A DNA stretch of 64,000 bases from Dietzia sp. NCCP-2495 (GTDB lineage: Bacteria > Actinomycetota > Actinomycetes > Mycobacteriales > Mycobacteriaceae), in contig NZ_BRVN01000015.1 of the NCBI RefSeq assembly GCF_026011735.1, forward strand, positions 1 to 64,000. The letters run 5' to 3'. The notes beneath the pieces were generated by a model. That model saw nothing but the letters and a program-made list of their open reading frames with translations, searched no databases and had not been told where the DNA came from. A program made the translations under genes and the position numbers. Positions 9,304 through 18,887 of the stretch are shown here, piece by piece. Position 1 is the first letter of the stretch. Each line of letters opens with the position of its first letter.

Positions 9304-10131
9304 TCACTCTCCGCTGTCGAGATCGCTCAAGTCGATGCTGACGTCGGGAAGAGTGGCCGGGGCGATAGCCGCATCGTCGCCCCCACCTGGAATAATTCCC
9401 GCGGCCGCCAATTCCGCTTCCACTTGCTCAGCACCTATCCCCCGCAGCGTGGCGATGGTCTGCGCACTGACAACCCCTTCGGAGTACCCGGCGATCGCTC
9501 GAGCCAACAGCTTCCGGGGCGGCCGTGGCCGGTCCGAATCGTCTTGAAGGGATCGATAGTGTTCACTCCACCCGTAGCGGGCAGCGAGGGTCGGCGTCGA
9601 GAGGGACAGCCACTCCTTCTTGGTCGCCGCGCTGATGTATCCGGCGCGTTCCAGGTTGATGGCGGCAATTTGCGGTGACACCAGGAATCGCTGCACCACC
9701 GCCGACAAGTCGGCCTCGGTGAACGTCGCACGCTGGCCCAGGTGAGTTGTCAGACCTTCTACCGGGGCCAGCAGGTGGCGGGCGAAGGCGTCGGCACGGA
9801 CCTCCGCCGGAGATCTGATGGAGAGTTCTTCTCGTGAATCCCAGTCGCCGAAGATGACATGTGCGAGCTCGTGGGCGAATGTGCTCCGTTGTCTCATCGG
9901 ATGACGCGTGCGGGCCACTCCGATGAACGTGACACCGCGTGACGGGTCCCGCATGGTCAATCCGTGCTGGTCTCGAGCGACATCGAGCACGGCCACATCA
10001 CATCCGGTCGACTGCTCGATGATCGCCGCGAGATCTCCCAGCGGTTGAACGCCGAGCCCGTGTTCGGTGCGAAATTCCCTTGCCGCCTGCTCCCCGGCGT
10101 GTTCGGCCGACTGCCCTTCTGACTTCGTCAT
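9304..10131 (-). CDS. ImmA/IrrE-family zinc metallopeptidase
   Basis: A 275-residue DUF955 protein. The zinc motif HELAH is within STFAHELAHVIFGDW near residue 85, with the downstream acidic ligand segment AEVRADAFARHLLAP. An Asp/Glu-rich C-terminal extension lacks known domains. Family members cleave or inactivate partner regulators, such as ImmR in ICEBs1 and DdrO in Deinococcus. The gene overlaps the upstream XRE regulator by 4 bp (ATGA, 10128-10131), so the XRE protein is the likely substrate. The split HTH and protease arrangement contrasts with mycobacterial fusions. The cassette is probably of mobile-element or toxin-antitoxin origin. Confidence 0.85.
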   Translation of the reverse strand: MTKSEGQSAEHAGEQAAREFRTEHGLGVQPLGDLAAIIEQSTGCDVAVLDVARDQHGLTMRDPSRGVTFIGVARTRHPMRQRSTFAHELAHVIFGDWDSREELSIRSPAEVRADAFARHLLAPVEGLTTHLGQRATFTEADLSAVVQRFLVSPQIAAINLERAGYISAATKKEWLSLSTPTLAARYGWSEHYRSLQDDSDRPRPPRKLLARAIAGYSEGVVSAQTIATLRGIGAEQVEAELAAAGIIPGGGDDAAIAPATLPDVSIDLSDLDSGE

Positions 10132-10463
10132 GAGCTGGCAGGTATCGCCTGGTCGTCGAGATAATCGTCCAGCTCAACAAAGTGGAGCAGCTTCTCGTAC
10201 ATCTGGGCCATGTCCGACCAGTCGGACGCTCGAGCAGCGCACTGGACTCGATCGGAGGCAGCCGAGCCCGCCAGATAGGCGACCGTCACGCCGGTGGCTT
10301 CGGCAATCCGGATGAGCTCGGGCATTGTGGCGGTGCGTTCCCCGCGAACAATCCGGCTCAGGGTCGGCTGGGAGATCCCAGTGCGCTCGCCGAGCGAACG
10401 CTGGGAGAGATTCGCAGACGTCTGCGCCGCCGCGATCTTTGCGCCATAGACTGCCGTCGCCAT
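10128..10463 (-). CDS. XRE-family helix-turn-helix regulator
   Basis: A 111-residue protein with an HTH_XRE domain in residues ~8-65: LSQRSLGERTGISQPTLSRI followed by VRGERTATMPELIRIAEATG. The C-terminal ~45 residues are acidic (MYEKLLHFVELDDYLDD) and may contact the ImmA/IrrE partner. I choose ATG 10463 because GGAGGT precedes it by six bases; the open frame upstream runs into the divergent accD3 promoter. It overlaps the protease gene by ATGA. Likely role: repressor of this cassette, relieved by proteolysis (inference from the family). Confidence 0.85.
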   Translation of the reverse strand: MATAVYGAKIAAAQTSANLSQRSLGERTGISQPTLSRIVRGERTATMPELIRIAEATGVTVAYLAGSAASDRVQCAARASDWSDMAQMYEKLLHFVELDDYLDDQAIPASS

Positions 10464-10582
10464 TCGAACCACCTCCTGAATCACTGTTTTGGAACTGATT
10501 CCGTGTAGCGCTTTACACCCATGCTCTAGCCCGCGAGCAGTCACACACGCAGGTGAGAAGACCCCACCGTACGATTGCAGAC

Positions 10583-12178
10583 ATGGCACGCATCGGCGCT
10601 CGGCAGATCCTCAACCTGGTGTTGGACGACGGTTCATACCGGTCCTGGGACGGGGCGCCGCTGAAGTCCGCGCAGGTCGATGCCGTTCCCGGCTACGCCG
10701 ACTCGCTGGCGCGCGCCGCGGAGAAGTCCGGTGTCGACGAGTCGGTGATCACCGGGGAAGGAACGCTCGAGGGCCGGCGCGTGGTGATCATCGCCTGCGA
10801 GTTCGACTTCCTCGCCGGCTCCATCGGCATCGCGGCCGCCGAGCGGATTGTCGCCGCGATCGAGCGCGCCACCGCCGAGCAGTTGCCCATCCTCGCCTCC
10901 CCCACCTCCGGCGGCACCCGCATGCAGGAGGGCACCATCGCCTTTCTGCAGATGGTCAAGATCTCCGCCGCCGTGGCCGAGCACAAGTCCGCCGGCCTGC
11001 CCTACCTCGTCTACCTGCGCCATCCCACCACCGGCGGCGTCTTTGCCTCCTGGGGATCGCTCGGGCACGTCTCCGTCGCGGAACCGGGCGCGCTCATCGG
11101 ATTTCTCGGACCGCGGGTCTTCGAGGCACTCTACGACGCCCCGTTCCCCGAGGGCGTGCAGGTCTCGGAGAACCTCGCTGAGCGAGGGATGATCGACGGC
11201 GTCCTGCCGCCCGAAGGCGTCCGCGACCTCACGTCCCGCGCCCTGCGGGTGCTGTGCCAAGACCCGCCGGCCGTCGACGAGCCGGGGCCGCACACCGAGG
11301 ACGCGCACGCCGGGCCGGTTGCGGGAGGGACCGCTGCGGGAGGGGCAGCGGCCAGCGTTGCTGCCAGGGAGGGCGACACCGCGACTAGTGCCGCCGCCGA
11401 GCGCCCCGACGCCTGGGACTCCATCACCCGCTCCCGCCGCGTCGACCGGCCCGGCGCCCGCGACTTCCTCGCGCGCGTTGCGCCCGACCGCGTCCCGCTC
11501 TCCGGCACCGGCCAGGGCGAGGACAGCGGCTCCCTCCTGCTCTCGCTGGCCCGCTTCCGCGGCCAGTCCGCCGTGGTGCTGGCGCAGGACCGCGACGCCG
11601 AGATCCACGAGAACCCGCTCGGCCCCTCCGCCCTGCGCTCGGCCCGCCGTGGCATGCGCATCGCCGCCGAAATCGGCGTCCCGCTGGTCCTGCTCATCGA
11701 CACCCGCGGCGCGGCACTCTCCCGCGAAGCGGAAGAAGGCGGCCTGGCCGGCGAGATCGCCCGCAGCCTGTCCGACCTCGTCACGCTGCCCACGCCCACG
11801 GTCTCGGTGATCCTCGGCCAAGGCACCGGCGGCGGCGCGCTGGCACTGCTGCCGGCGGATCGCGTGCTGTGCGCCCACCACGGTTGGCTCGCCCCGCTCC
11901 CACCCGAGGGCGCCAGCGCGATTCTGTACCACTCCACCGACCGGGCCGCCGACGTCGCACGCTCCCAGGGCGTCACCTCCGCCGACCTACACGACGCTGG
12001 GATCGTCGACGTGGTGGTCCCCGAACTGCCCGACGCCGCGGACGAGCCCGACGCGTTCTGCGACCGCATGGCCGACGCCGTGGCCACCGCCCTGGTGGAG
12101 GTGCGTCGGCGTCCCCCTGAGCGGAGGTATGCCGAGCGGATGTCTCGCTATCGGGAGCTCGGCCTGCGATTAGAGTGA
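10583..12178 (+). CDS. accD3: Acyl-CoA/acetyl-CoA carboxylase carboxyltransferase, fused beta/alpha type (AccD3-like)
   Basis: A 531-residue protein with both carboxyltransferase halves. The N-terminal (beta-like) half has VIIACEFDFLAGSIGIAAAE, SPTSGGTRMQEG and LRHPTTGGVFASWGS. A low-complexity Ala/Gly linker at ~240-285 joins it to the alpha-like half with SLARFRGQSAVVLAQD, LIDTRGAALSREAEE and VILGQGTGGGALALLPADRV. No Cys4 zinc finger is visible, resembling the mycobacterial AccD3 type rather than E. coli AccD. It would transfer carboxyl from biotin-BCCP to acyl-CoA for malonyl-type precursors. ATG 10583 is chosen because conserved sequence begins there. It is divergent from the XRE cassette and immediately upstream of prpE. 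Confidence 0.85.
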   Translation: MARIGARQILNLVLDDGSYRSWDGAPLKSAQVDAVPGYADSLARAAEKSGVDESVITGEGTLEGRRVVIIACEFDFLAGSIGIAAAERIVAAIERATAEQLPILASPTSGGTRMQEGTIAFLQMVKISAAVAEHKSAGLPYLVYLRHPTTGGVFASWGSLGHVSVAEPGALIGFLGPRVFEALYDAPFPEGVQVSENLAERGMIDGVLPPEGVRDLTSRALRVLCQDPPAVDEPGPHTEDAHAGPVAGGTAAGGAAASVAAREGDTATSAAAERPDAWDSITRSRRVDRPGARDFLARVAPDRVPLSGTGQGEDSGSLLLSLARFRGQSAVVLAQDRDAEIHENPLGPSALRSARRGMRIAAEIGVPLVLLIDTRGAALSREAEEGGLAGEIARSLSDLVTLPTPTVSVILGQGTGGGALALLPADRVLCAHHGWLAPLPPEGASAILYHSTDRAADVARSQGVTSADLHDAGIVDVVVPELPDAADEPDAFCDRMADAVATALVEVRRRPPERRYAERMSRYRELGLRLE

Positions 12179-12243
12179 AGCCCGTCACAGGGTCGCGCGA
12201 GATGGTCGGCGGCCGCATCCGGAGCATGTGAGGGGTACACGCC

Positions 12244-14178
12244 ATGACGGACATCACCGCCGACACGGCCACCGGAGCGTCGGCCTACGCCGCCGCCTAC
12301 GAGCAGTCGATCACCGACCCGGACGCGTTCTGGCTCGACGCCGCCCGCGACATCGACTGGACCACCCCGCCCACCCGCGCCGTGGACGGCAGCCGCGCAC
12401 CCTTCTACTCGTGGTTCCCCGGCGCCGAGCTCAACACCTGCTACAACGCTGTCGACCGCCACGTCGAGGCGGGCCGCGGTGACCAGCCCGCCTACATCTG
12501 GGACTCCGCCGTCACGGGAACCACCGAGACCATCACCTACTCGCAGCTGCAGGAGCAGGTCGCCGCGTTCGCCGGAGCCCTGGCCGCCGAGGGCGTGAGC
12601 AAGGGCGACCGCGTGGTGATCTACATGCCGATGGTGCCCCGCGCCGCGATCGCCATGCTCGCCTGCGCCCGTCTCGGCGCCGTCCACTCCGTGGTCTTTG
12701 GCGGATTCGCCGCGCCCGAGCTCGCCATCCGCATCGACGACGCCCGCCCGAAAGTCCTCGTCACCAGCCACGGCGGCATCGAGCCCACGCGCAAAGTGCC
12801 CTACTTCCCCATGGTCACCAAGGCCCTCGAACTGTCCAGCCACACCCCGTCGACGGTCATCGTGGCGCCGCGGCACACCGAGTTCCCGGACGAGACGCTC
12901 CCCGAGACACCGGGCGTCACGTGGAGTTACTGGGACGACGTCGTCGTCGACGTATCCCCCGCCGACCCCGTGCCGGTCGCCGCCACCGACCCGCTCTACA
13001 TCCTCTACACCTCCGGCACCACCGGCATGCCCAAGGGCGTCGTGCGCGATAACGGCGGTCACGCCGTGGCCCTGGCCTGGTCCATGTGGAACATCTACGG
13101 CATCCGCCCCGGCGACGTGTGGTGGACCGCCTCCGACGTCGGCTGGGTGGTGGGCCACTCCTACATCATCTACGCCCCGCTGCTGGTGGGCGCCACCTCC
13201 GTCATCTACGAGGGCAAGCCCGTCGGCACCCCCGACGCCGGCGCGTTCTGGCGCGTGGCGTCTCAGCACGGGGTGTCCGCCCTGTTCACCGCCCCCACGG
13301 CCGTCCGCGCCATCCGCAAGGAGGATCCCGAGGGGTCCGAGGTCGCGAAGTACGACCTCTCCGCCATGCACACCCTGTTCTGCGCCGGCGAACGCCTGGA
13401 CCCCCACACCCACCAGTGGGCGACCAACGTACTGGGCAAGCCCGTCGTGGACAACTGGTGGCAGACCGAAACCGGCTGGCCCATTGCCTCCAACCTCCGC
13501 GGCCTCGACCCCATGCCCCTCAAAGCCGGCTCCCCCACCGTCCCCGTGCCCGGGTACGACCTCGTGGTACTCGACGGCCAGGGCAACGAGCTCCCCGCTG
13601 GCGAGGAAGGAAACCTCGCCATCCGCCTGCCCATGGCGCCCGGCACCCTCGCAGGACTGTGGAACGACGACGAGCGGTTCCTCTCCTCGTACATGTCCGC
13701 CTTCCCCGGCTACTACTCGACCGGTGACGGCGGGTACATCGACTCCGACGGGTACGTCTTCGTGATGGGCCGGACCGACGACGTGATCAACGTCGCCGGA
13801 CACCGCCTGTCCACCGGGTCCATGGAAGCCGTGATCGCCAAGCACCCCGCAGTGGCCGAAGCGGCGGTCATTGGTGTGCGCGATGAGCTCAAGGGGCAGC
13901 GGCCCGTCGGATACGTGGTGCTCAAGGCCGGCGAGGTGCGCGATCCCGAGCAGCTGCGGGCCGAGCTCGTGGAGATGGTGCGGCAGGAGATCGGCGCCGT
14001 GGCCACCTTCCGCGACTGCACCGTCGTGCAGGGACTGCCCAAGACCCGCTCCGGCAAGATCCTGCGCAAGACGATGCGGCAGATCGCCGACGGGCAGTCC
14101 GACGTGCCCGTGCCGTCAACTATCGAGGACCCGGCCGTGCTCGATGCGCTGGCGCCGTTCCTGCGGGGCGAGAAGTAG
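12244..14178 (+). CDS. prpE: Propionyl-CoA synthetase / acetyl-CoA synthetase-like ligase
   Basis: A 644-residue acyl-adenylate-forming enzyme of PrpE length. Visible landmarks: the N-terminal ACS domain (AFWLDAARDIDW), the P-loop-like LYILYTSGTTGMPKG near residue 255, VWWTASDVGWVVGHSY, WWQTETGWP, the hinge region DGYVFVMGRTDDVINVAGH near 500, and the catalytic acetylatable lysine in RSGKILRK near 605. The motif set and VVRDNGGHAVALAWSM favour propionyl-CoA synthetase, which activates propionate with ATP and CoA. It starts 65 bp after accD3 in the same orientation, and with mctBC could feed imported propionate or acetate into CoA esters. Substrate choice between acetate and propionate is not proven. 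Confidence 0.88.
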   Translation: MTDITADTATGASAYAAAYEQSITDPDAFWLDAARDIDWTTPPTRAVDGSRAPFYSWFPGAELNTCYNAVDRHVEAGRGDQPAYIWDSAVTGTTETITYSQLQEQVAAFAGALAAEGVSKGDRVVIYMPMVPRAAIAMLACARLGAVHSVVFGGFAAPELAIRIDDARPKVLVTSHGGIEPTRKVPYFPMVTKALELSSHTPSTVIVAPRHTEFPDETLPETPGVTWSYWDDVVVDVSPADPVPVAATDPLYILYTSGTTGMPKGVVRDNGGHAVALAWSMWNIYGIRPGDVWWTASDVGWVVGHSYIIYAPLLVGATSVIYEGKPVGTPDAGAFWRVASQHGVSALFTAPTAVRAIRKEDPEGSEVAKYDLSAMHTLFCAGERLDPHTHQWATNVLGKPVVDNWWQTETGWPIASNLRGLDPMPLKAGSPTVPVPGYDLVVLDGQGNELPAGEEGNLAIRLPMAPGTLAGLWNDDERFLSSYMSAFPGYYSTGDGGYIDSDGYVFVMGRTDDVINVAGHRLSTGSMEAVIAKHPAVAEAAVIGVRDELKGQRPVGYVVLKAGEVRDPEQLRAELVEMVRQEIGAVATFRDCTVVQGLPKTRSGKILRKTMRQIADGQSDVPVPSTIEDPAVLDALAPFLRGEK

Positions 14179-14217
14179 CGCTCGCCCGGTGCCGCGGTGG
14201 CACCGCGGTGGCGCAGC

Positions 14218-14301
14218 TCGGCCGCCGCTCGGAGCCGGTCGGCCGCCGCTCGGAGCCGGTCGGCCGCCGCTCGGAGCCGGTCGGCCGCCGCTCGGAGCCG
14301 G
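14218..14301. repeat. Four perfect 21-bp tandem repeats
   Basis: Four head-to-tail copies of a 21-bp unit beginning TCGGCCGCCGCTCGGAG fill 14218-14301 between prpE and the FKBP gene. Identity between copies suggests recent slippage expansion. The array lies 20 bp upstream of a dispersed element (14321-14381). The rest of 14179-14513 holds that element and a terminator. Confidence 0.95.
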
Positions 14302-14303
14302 TT

Positions 14304-14396
14304 GCAAGACATCGCCGGCGGGTTGCCTGACATCTCGAACGAGAATCAGCCGGTTTTTCGCAATTGAGGTCTTGCCACTGCAGGGGGATGTCTTGC
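14304..14396. repeat. Dispersed intergenic element, copy 1
   Basis: 14321-14381 aligns by eye with 36883-36940: both share GACATCT, then GAGAATC-GC, then T-TCGCAATT and GTC at matching spacing. This copy is bracketed by the 10-bp inverted repeat GCAAGACATC (14304-14313) / GATGTCTTGC (14387-14396). No coding capacity is apparent. Function unknown; a REP/MITE-like or structured RNA element is possible. Confidence 0.6.
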
Positions 14397-14450
14397 AGCC
14401 TGGCCCGAGCATCCGTTTTCACTGTTTCGGCGTCACACTGCGGCCCGGAC

Positions 14451-14490
14451 ACGACGGCGCCCCGCCTCCGTGAGCGGAAGCGGGGCGTCG
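14451..14490 (-). terminator. Hairpin downstream of the FKBP gene
   Basis: CGACGGCGCCCCGC pairs with GCGGGGCGTCG (one bulged base) around a short loop containing TCCGTGAGCGGAA. It lies about 25 bp past the stop of the minus-strand FKBP gene and is a plausible intrinsic terminator. Confidence 0.6.
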
Positions 14491-14513
14491 AGGCGACCCC
14501 GGGGCCGAGGCGA

Positions 14514-14870
14514 TCAGGCCTCGAGGAGGTCGATCACGAAGATCAGCGTCTTGCCGCCCAGCGGGTGCAGGGCCGAGGACGTGCCGTAGGCCTTGTGCGG
14601 CGGGATGGTCAGCTTGCGGCGACCGCCCACCTTCATGCCCGGAATGCCCTCCTGCCAGCCCTGGATCAGGCCGTTCAGCGGGAAGGTGATGGACTCGCCA
14701 CGATCCCAGGAAGAGTCGAACTGCTCGCCGTTCTCAAAATCCACGCCCACATAGTGGACGGTGACGTTGCCTCCGGCGACGGCCTCATTGCCCTCGCCCA
14801 CCGTGATGTCCTCAGCGACGAGCTCGGTGGGTGCGGGACCCTCGGGCAGGTCGATCTCGGGCTTCTCCAT
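14514..14870 (-). CDS. FKBP-type peptidyl-prolyl cis-trans isomerase
   Basis: A 118-residue single-domain FKBP. Visible family features: VTVHYVGVDFENGEQFDSSW, the FPL segment before LIQGWQEGIPGMKVGGRRKL (active-site Trp in the GW), and IPPHKAYG with the conserved Tyr. It accelerates prolyl isomerisation during protein folding; with no signal peptide it should be cytosolic. AGGAGGAG 5-12 bases upstream supports the ATG at 14870. It probably forms its own transcription unit, since a terminator follows and citrate synthase upstream has its own hairpin (14998-15019). Confidence 0.93.
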   Translation of the reverse strand: MEKPEIDLPEGPAPTELVAEDITVGEGNEAVAGGNVTVHYVGVDFENGEQFDSSWDRGESITFPLNGLIQGWQEGIPGMKVGGRRKLTIPPHKAYGTSSALHPLGGKTLIFVIDLLEA

Positions 14871-14997
14871 GGTTACTCCTCCTGGAGTTCGGGGGGTCGG
14901 CGGGCGTGACTCGTGCCTACCGATAGTGTTCTCCGCCCGGCGGTGGCCGGTGGAAATACTTGTGCGGACGAAACTAAACGGTCCGGAGACGACAAAC

Positions 14998-15019
14998 GGG
15001 GCGGCGCGCTGGCCGCCCC
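14998..15019 (-). terminator. GC-rich hairpin after citrate synthase
   Basis: GGGGCGGC at 14998-15005 pairs with GCCGCCCC ending at 15019 across a six-nt loop, 18 bp beyond the gltA stop on the minus strand. Short and very GC-rich, consistent with an actinobacterial terminator. Confidence 0.6.
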
Positions 15020-15036
15020 GGTCATCGGGCTGAAGA

Positions 15037-16326
15037 TCAGCGCTGGCCGATCGGGGTGAAGTCGCGCTCGGTCTCTCCGATGTAGACCTGACGCGGACGA
15101 TTGATCTTGGTGGACGGATCCTCGCGCATCTCGCGCCAGTGAGCGATCCAGCCCGGCATGCGGCCGAGGGCGAACAAGACCGTGAACATCTCGGTCGGGA
15201 AGCCCATCGCGCGGTAGATCAGCCCCGTGTAGAAGTCGACGTTCGGGTACAGCTTCCGCTCGACGAAGTAGTCGTCCGCAAGGGCCGTCTCCTCGAGCTT
15301 CAAGGCGATCTCGAGCAGCGGATCGTTGCTCTGCGACAGGATGGCGTCCGCGTGCTTCTTGGCGATCTTCGCGCGCGGGTCGTAGCTCTTGTAGACGCGG
15401 TGACCGAAGCCCATGAGCTTCACACCGTCGACCTTGTTCTTCACGCGGTCCATGTAATCGGTGGCGTCGCCGCCCTCCGCGTGGATCCGCTCGAGCATCT
15501 CGAGAACAGCCTGGTTGGCGCCACCGTGCAGCGGACCGTACAGCGCGTTGATGCCACCGGTGATCGAGGCGTACAGCGGCGCCTCCGACGAGCCGACCAT
15601 GCGGACGGTGGACGTGGAGCAGTTCTGCTCGTGATCCGCGTGCAGCAGCAGGAGCATGTCGAGGGCCTTGACGACCTCGTCCGTGAGCTCGTACTCCGGC
15701 CCGAAGGTCATGCGCAGGAAGTTGCCCACGTACCCGAGCGAGGCATCCGGCTCGATGGCCTCCTTGCCGGCGCGGATGCGCTGCGTGGCGGCGGCGAGCG
15801 TCGGGCCACGGCCCAGCAGACGCGCGGTGGCCAGGTCGACAGCCTTGGGATCGTCAATATCCAGGTCGTCACCATGGGTGCCGAACAGGCTCACACCAGC
15901 GGAGAACACCGGCATCGGATGCGTATCCTGCGGGAACGCCTGGAGCAGCGGCTTCATGGCCTGCGGCAGGGCGACCTCACCCATGATCCGGTCGGTGAAC
16001 TCGGCGAGCTGCGCCTCGGTGGGATCCTCACCGTAGATCAGCAGGTACGAGGCCTCGAGGAACGACGACTTCTCGGCGAGCTGCTCGATCGGGTACCCGC
16101 GGTGCCGGAGAATGCCCTGACCACCGTCGATGTAGGTGATCGACGAGGTGCACGACGAGGTGTTGACGAACCCCACATCCAGCGTGGTCATACCCGTCTC
16201 GGCCAGCATCGGGCCGAGCTGGACGGCGTCGCTGCCGCACGTGGCATCCACAACGTCGAGTTCCAGCTCACCGCCGGGATACGACAGTGTTGCATTGCGG
16301 TCCGAACCGTTCGAGCCTGCGGTCAC
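15037..16326 (-). CDS. gltA: Citrate synthase (type II, hexameric family)
   Basis: A 429-residue citrate synthase condensing acetyl-CoA and oxaloacetate. The N-terminal beta domain typical of the longer bacterial form is present (ATLSYPGGELELDV). Catalytic residues are in HADHEQNCSTSTVR (first His region), GPLHGGANQAVLEML (His) and LMGFGHRVYKSYDPRA (substrate-binding His/Arg). Sequence ends IGETERDFTPI as in GltA enzymes. I choose GTG 16326 (VTAGSNGSD) because GGAGAGG precedes it by seven bases; an ATG at 16410 adds 28 atypical residues. A 13-bp odd palindrome, GCTGTGACACAGC at 16379-16391, lies upstream and could be a regulator site. Confidence 0.95.
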   Translation of the reverse strand: MTAGSNGSDRNATLSYPGGELELDVVDATCGSDAVQLGPMLAETGMTTLDVGFVNTSSCTSSITYIDGGQGILRHRGYPIEQLAEKSSFLEASYLLIYGEDPTEAQLAEFTDRIMGEVALPQAMKPLLQAFPQDTHPMPVFSAGVSLFGTHGDDLDIDDPKAVDLATARLLGRGPTLAAATQRIRAGKEAIEPDASLGYVGNFLRMTFGPEYELTDEVVKALDMLLLLHADHEQNCSTSTVRMVGSSEAPLYASITGGINALYGPLHGGANQAVLEMLERIHAEGGDATDYMDRVKNKVDGVKLMGFGHRVYKSYDPRAKIAKKHADAILSQSNDPLLEIALKLEETALADDYFVERKLYPNVDFYTGLIYRAMGFPTEMFTVLFALGRMPGWIAHWREMREDPSTKINRPRQVYIGETERDFTPIGQR

Positions 16327-16567
16327 GCGATTACCTCTCCGACGACTGGTCCCGGCGGACGACTCCCGCCACGAATGTGCTGTGACACAGCCTACCGCGA
16401 GGTCCACCACGCTTACGAAGGGTCCCTAGCCACGGTCCCCCCACGAACCCGGCACGCTCCCCTGCCCGACACGTGTCAGCGTCACGTCCGCAGCAGTTCA
16501 GGCGTATTTCAGGGCGGTCTCAGGGGAACGGTCGACGAGTCGCGGAGCATCGCGAACATGTGATCGC

Positions 16568-16613
16568 GACTACCCTCGCCCGCGTTACGGGACTACCCTC
16601 GCCCGCGTTACGG
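16568..16613. repeat. Perfect 23-bp tandem duplication covering the pdxH stop
   Basis: 16568-16590 and 16591-16613 are identical 23-bp copies beginning GACTACCCTCGCCCGCG. The right-hand copy includes the pdxH stop codon and last bases on the minus strand; the other lies immediately downstream, so it leaves the protein unchanged. The same layout recurs at 34361, 41851 and 45989. Confidence 0.97.
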
Positions 16614-17396
16614 TTGGAGTCGGGTGACCGACCATTCACCGTCCGAGAGCTTGCACTCCACACGGTCATGGAAGCGGTCGCGGCCGCCCTGCCAGAACTC
16701 GACCCGCTCCGGAGTGAGCAGGTAGCCGCCCCAGCGATCCGGCATCGGCACCTCGTCCGCCGCGCTCACACTCACCACGCCGTCGCCGGAGAACCGCTCC
16801 GCCGCCTCGGCGTACAACCGCTCCAGTTCCGCGACCGACGCCGCCGGACGCGACTGCTCTGACGCCCACGCCGCCACCTGCGACCCCCGCGGACGCGTGC
16901 GCCAATACGCGAGGGACTCCTCCCTACTCAGGGGATGGCAGGGCCCCTCCAGATGCACCTGCCGTTCGACCGTCAACCACGGAAAAGTCACGGACGCGAA
17001 GCCGGACGCGGCCAGCTGGGAGCCTTTGCGGCTCGTCGTCGTCGTAAAAAACCTCACCCCACGCTCGTCCGCGCCCTTACACAAGACGGTGCGCGTCGAC
17101 GGACGTCCCTCCGGGGTGGCGGTGCCCAGCACCATCGCATTGGGCTCGCGCACCCCGCGGCGACCCGCCTCCTCCAGCCACGCGGCGAACAGGGGCAGCC
17201 ACCCGTCCGCCAGATCAGCCACGTCCAGGCGCTCGTGCTGGCCGTACCCGACGCGCATCGCATCGAAGTCGGCCGGCTCGAGGTGCGCGGCGTGATCGAG
17301 GTGCGCGGCGTGATCGAGATGCGCGGCATGGTCGAGGTGCGCGGCGTGGTCGTGGGACGCAGATCCGGGAGCCTGATCCTGCACGGAATCCTCCAT
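16608..17396 (-). CDS. pdxH: Pyridoxamine 5'-phosphate oxidase with His-rich N-terminal repeats
   Basis: A 262-residue protein. Residues ~45-262 are a PNPOx-type flavoprotein: NAMVLGTATPEGRPSTRTVL and CKGADERGVRFFT, TSRKGSQLA (FMN phosphate region), VERQVHLEGPCHPLS, and the C-terminal dimerisation segment WGGYLLTPERVEFWQGG followed by RDRFHDRV. It oxidises PNP/PMP to PLP, the cofactor of the SerC encoded divergently 84 bp away. The unusual feature is residues ~15-38: four copies of a DHAAHL-like hexapeptide encoded by 18-bp tandem repeats, giving a His-rich tail absent from typical PdxH. It could bind metal or be neutral expansion. The stop lies in a 23-bp duplication. Confidence 0.92.
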   Translation of the reverse strand: MEDSVQDQAPGSASHDHAAHLDHAAHLDHAAHLDHAAHLEPADFDAMRVGYGQHERLDVADLADGWLPLFAAWLEEAGRRGVREPNAMVLGTATPEGRPSTRTVLCKGADERGVRFFTTTTSRKGSQLAASGFASVTFPWLTVERQVHLEGPCHPLSREESLAYWRTRPRGSQVAAWASEQSRPAASVAELERLYAEAAERFSGDGVVSVSAADEVPMPDRWGGYLLTPERVEFWQGGRDRFHDRVECKLSDGEWSVTRLQP

Positions 17397-17423
17397 AGCC
17401 GGAACGCTACTCCGGCGGATTGA

Positions 17424-18605
<1,182 letters not shown>

Positions 18606-18887
18606 GGTGAGCCACTGGGCGTGACGCTTCGGCGTTGCGCCGGGACCGGCCCGGTCGAGCGAATCAGCCCGGCCGGGCCCGGCTCGTATGGGGTGCCGAA
18701 CCGGCGCACGGGGTTCCCACACGCCACACTGGACACACCAGTCGCGACATCTGTAGTTTTCCTCTGGTCGTCCGGCCCGTCCGCGTGTCCGGTGTACGCC
18801 ACTGCCCTACCATGTGCTCCAACGCCCAGGCCCCTTGCCGTACACCACTTGAGGCGGCAGCGGTGCCACACGCAGTCAGGAGGCGGC
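18606..18887. other. Intergenic region between serC and sepH
   Basis: 282 bp. GC-rich complementary blocks around 18637-18685 (CCGGGACCGGCCCGG and GCCCGGCCGGGCCCGGC) could form a serC terminator. A possible -10 (TACCAT) is near 18806. No convincing small ORF or RNA was recognised. Confidence 0.4.

Noticed and set aside
12148-13845. 565-codon minus-strand open frame opposite prpE
   Set aside because: Shadow of a strongly conserved gene; Gly/Val/His-rich, no motif.
14218-14301. CRISPR array
   Set aside because: Units are directly adjacent with no spacers and no cas genes are nearby; the same holds for the arrays at 36771 and 39912.
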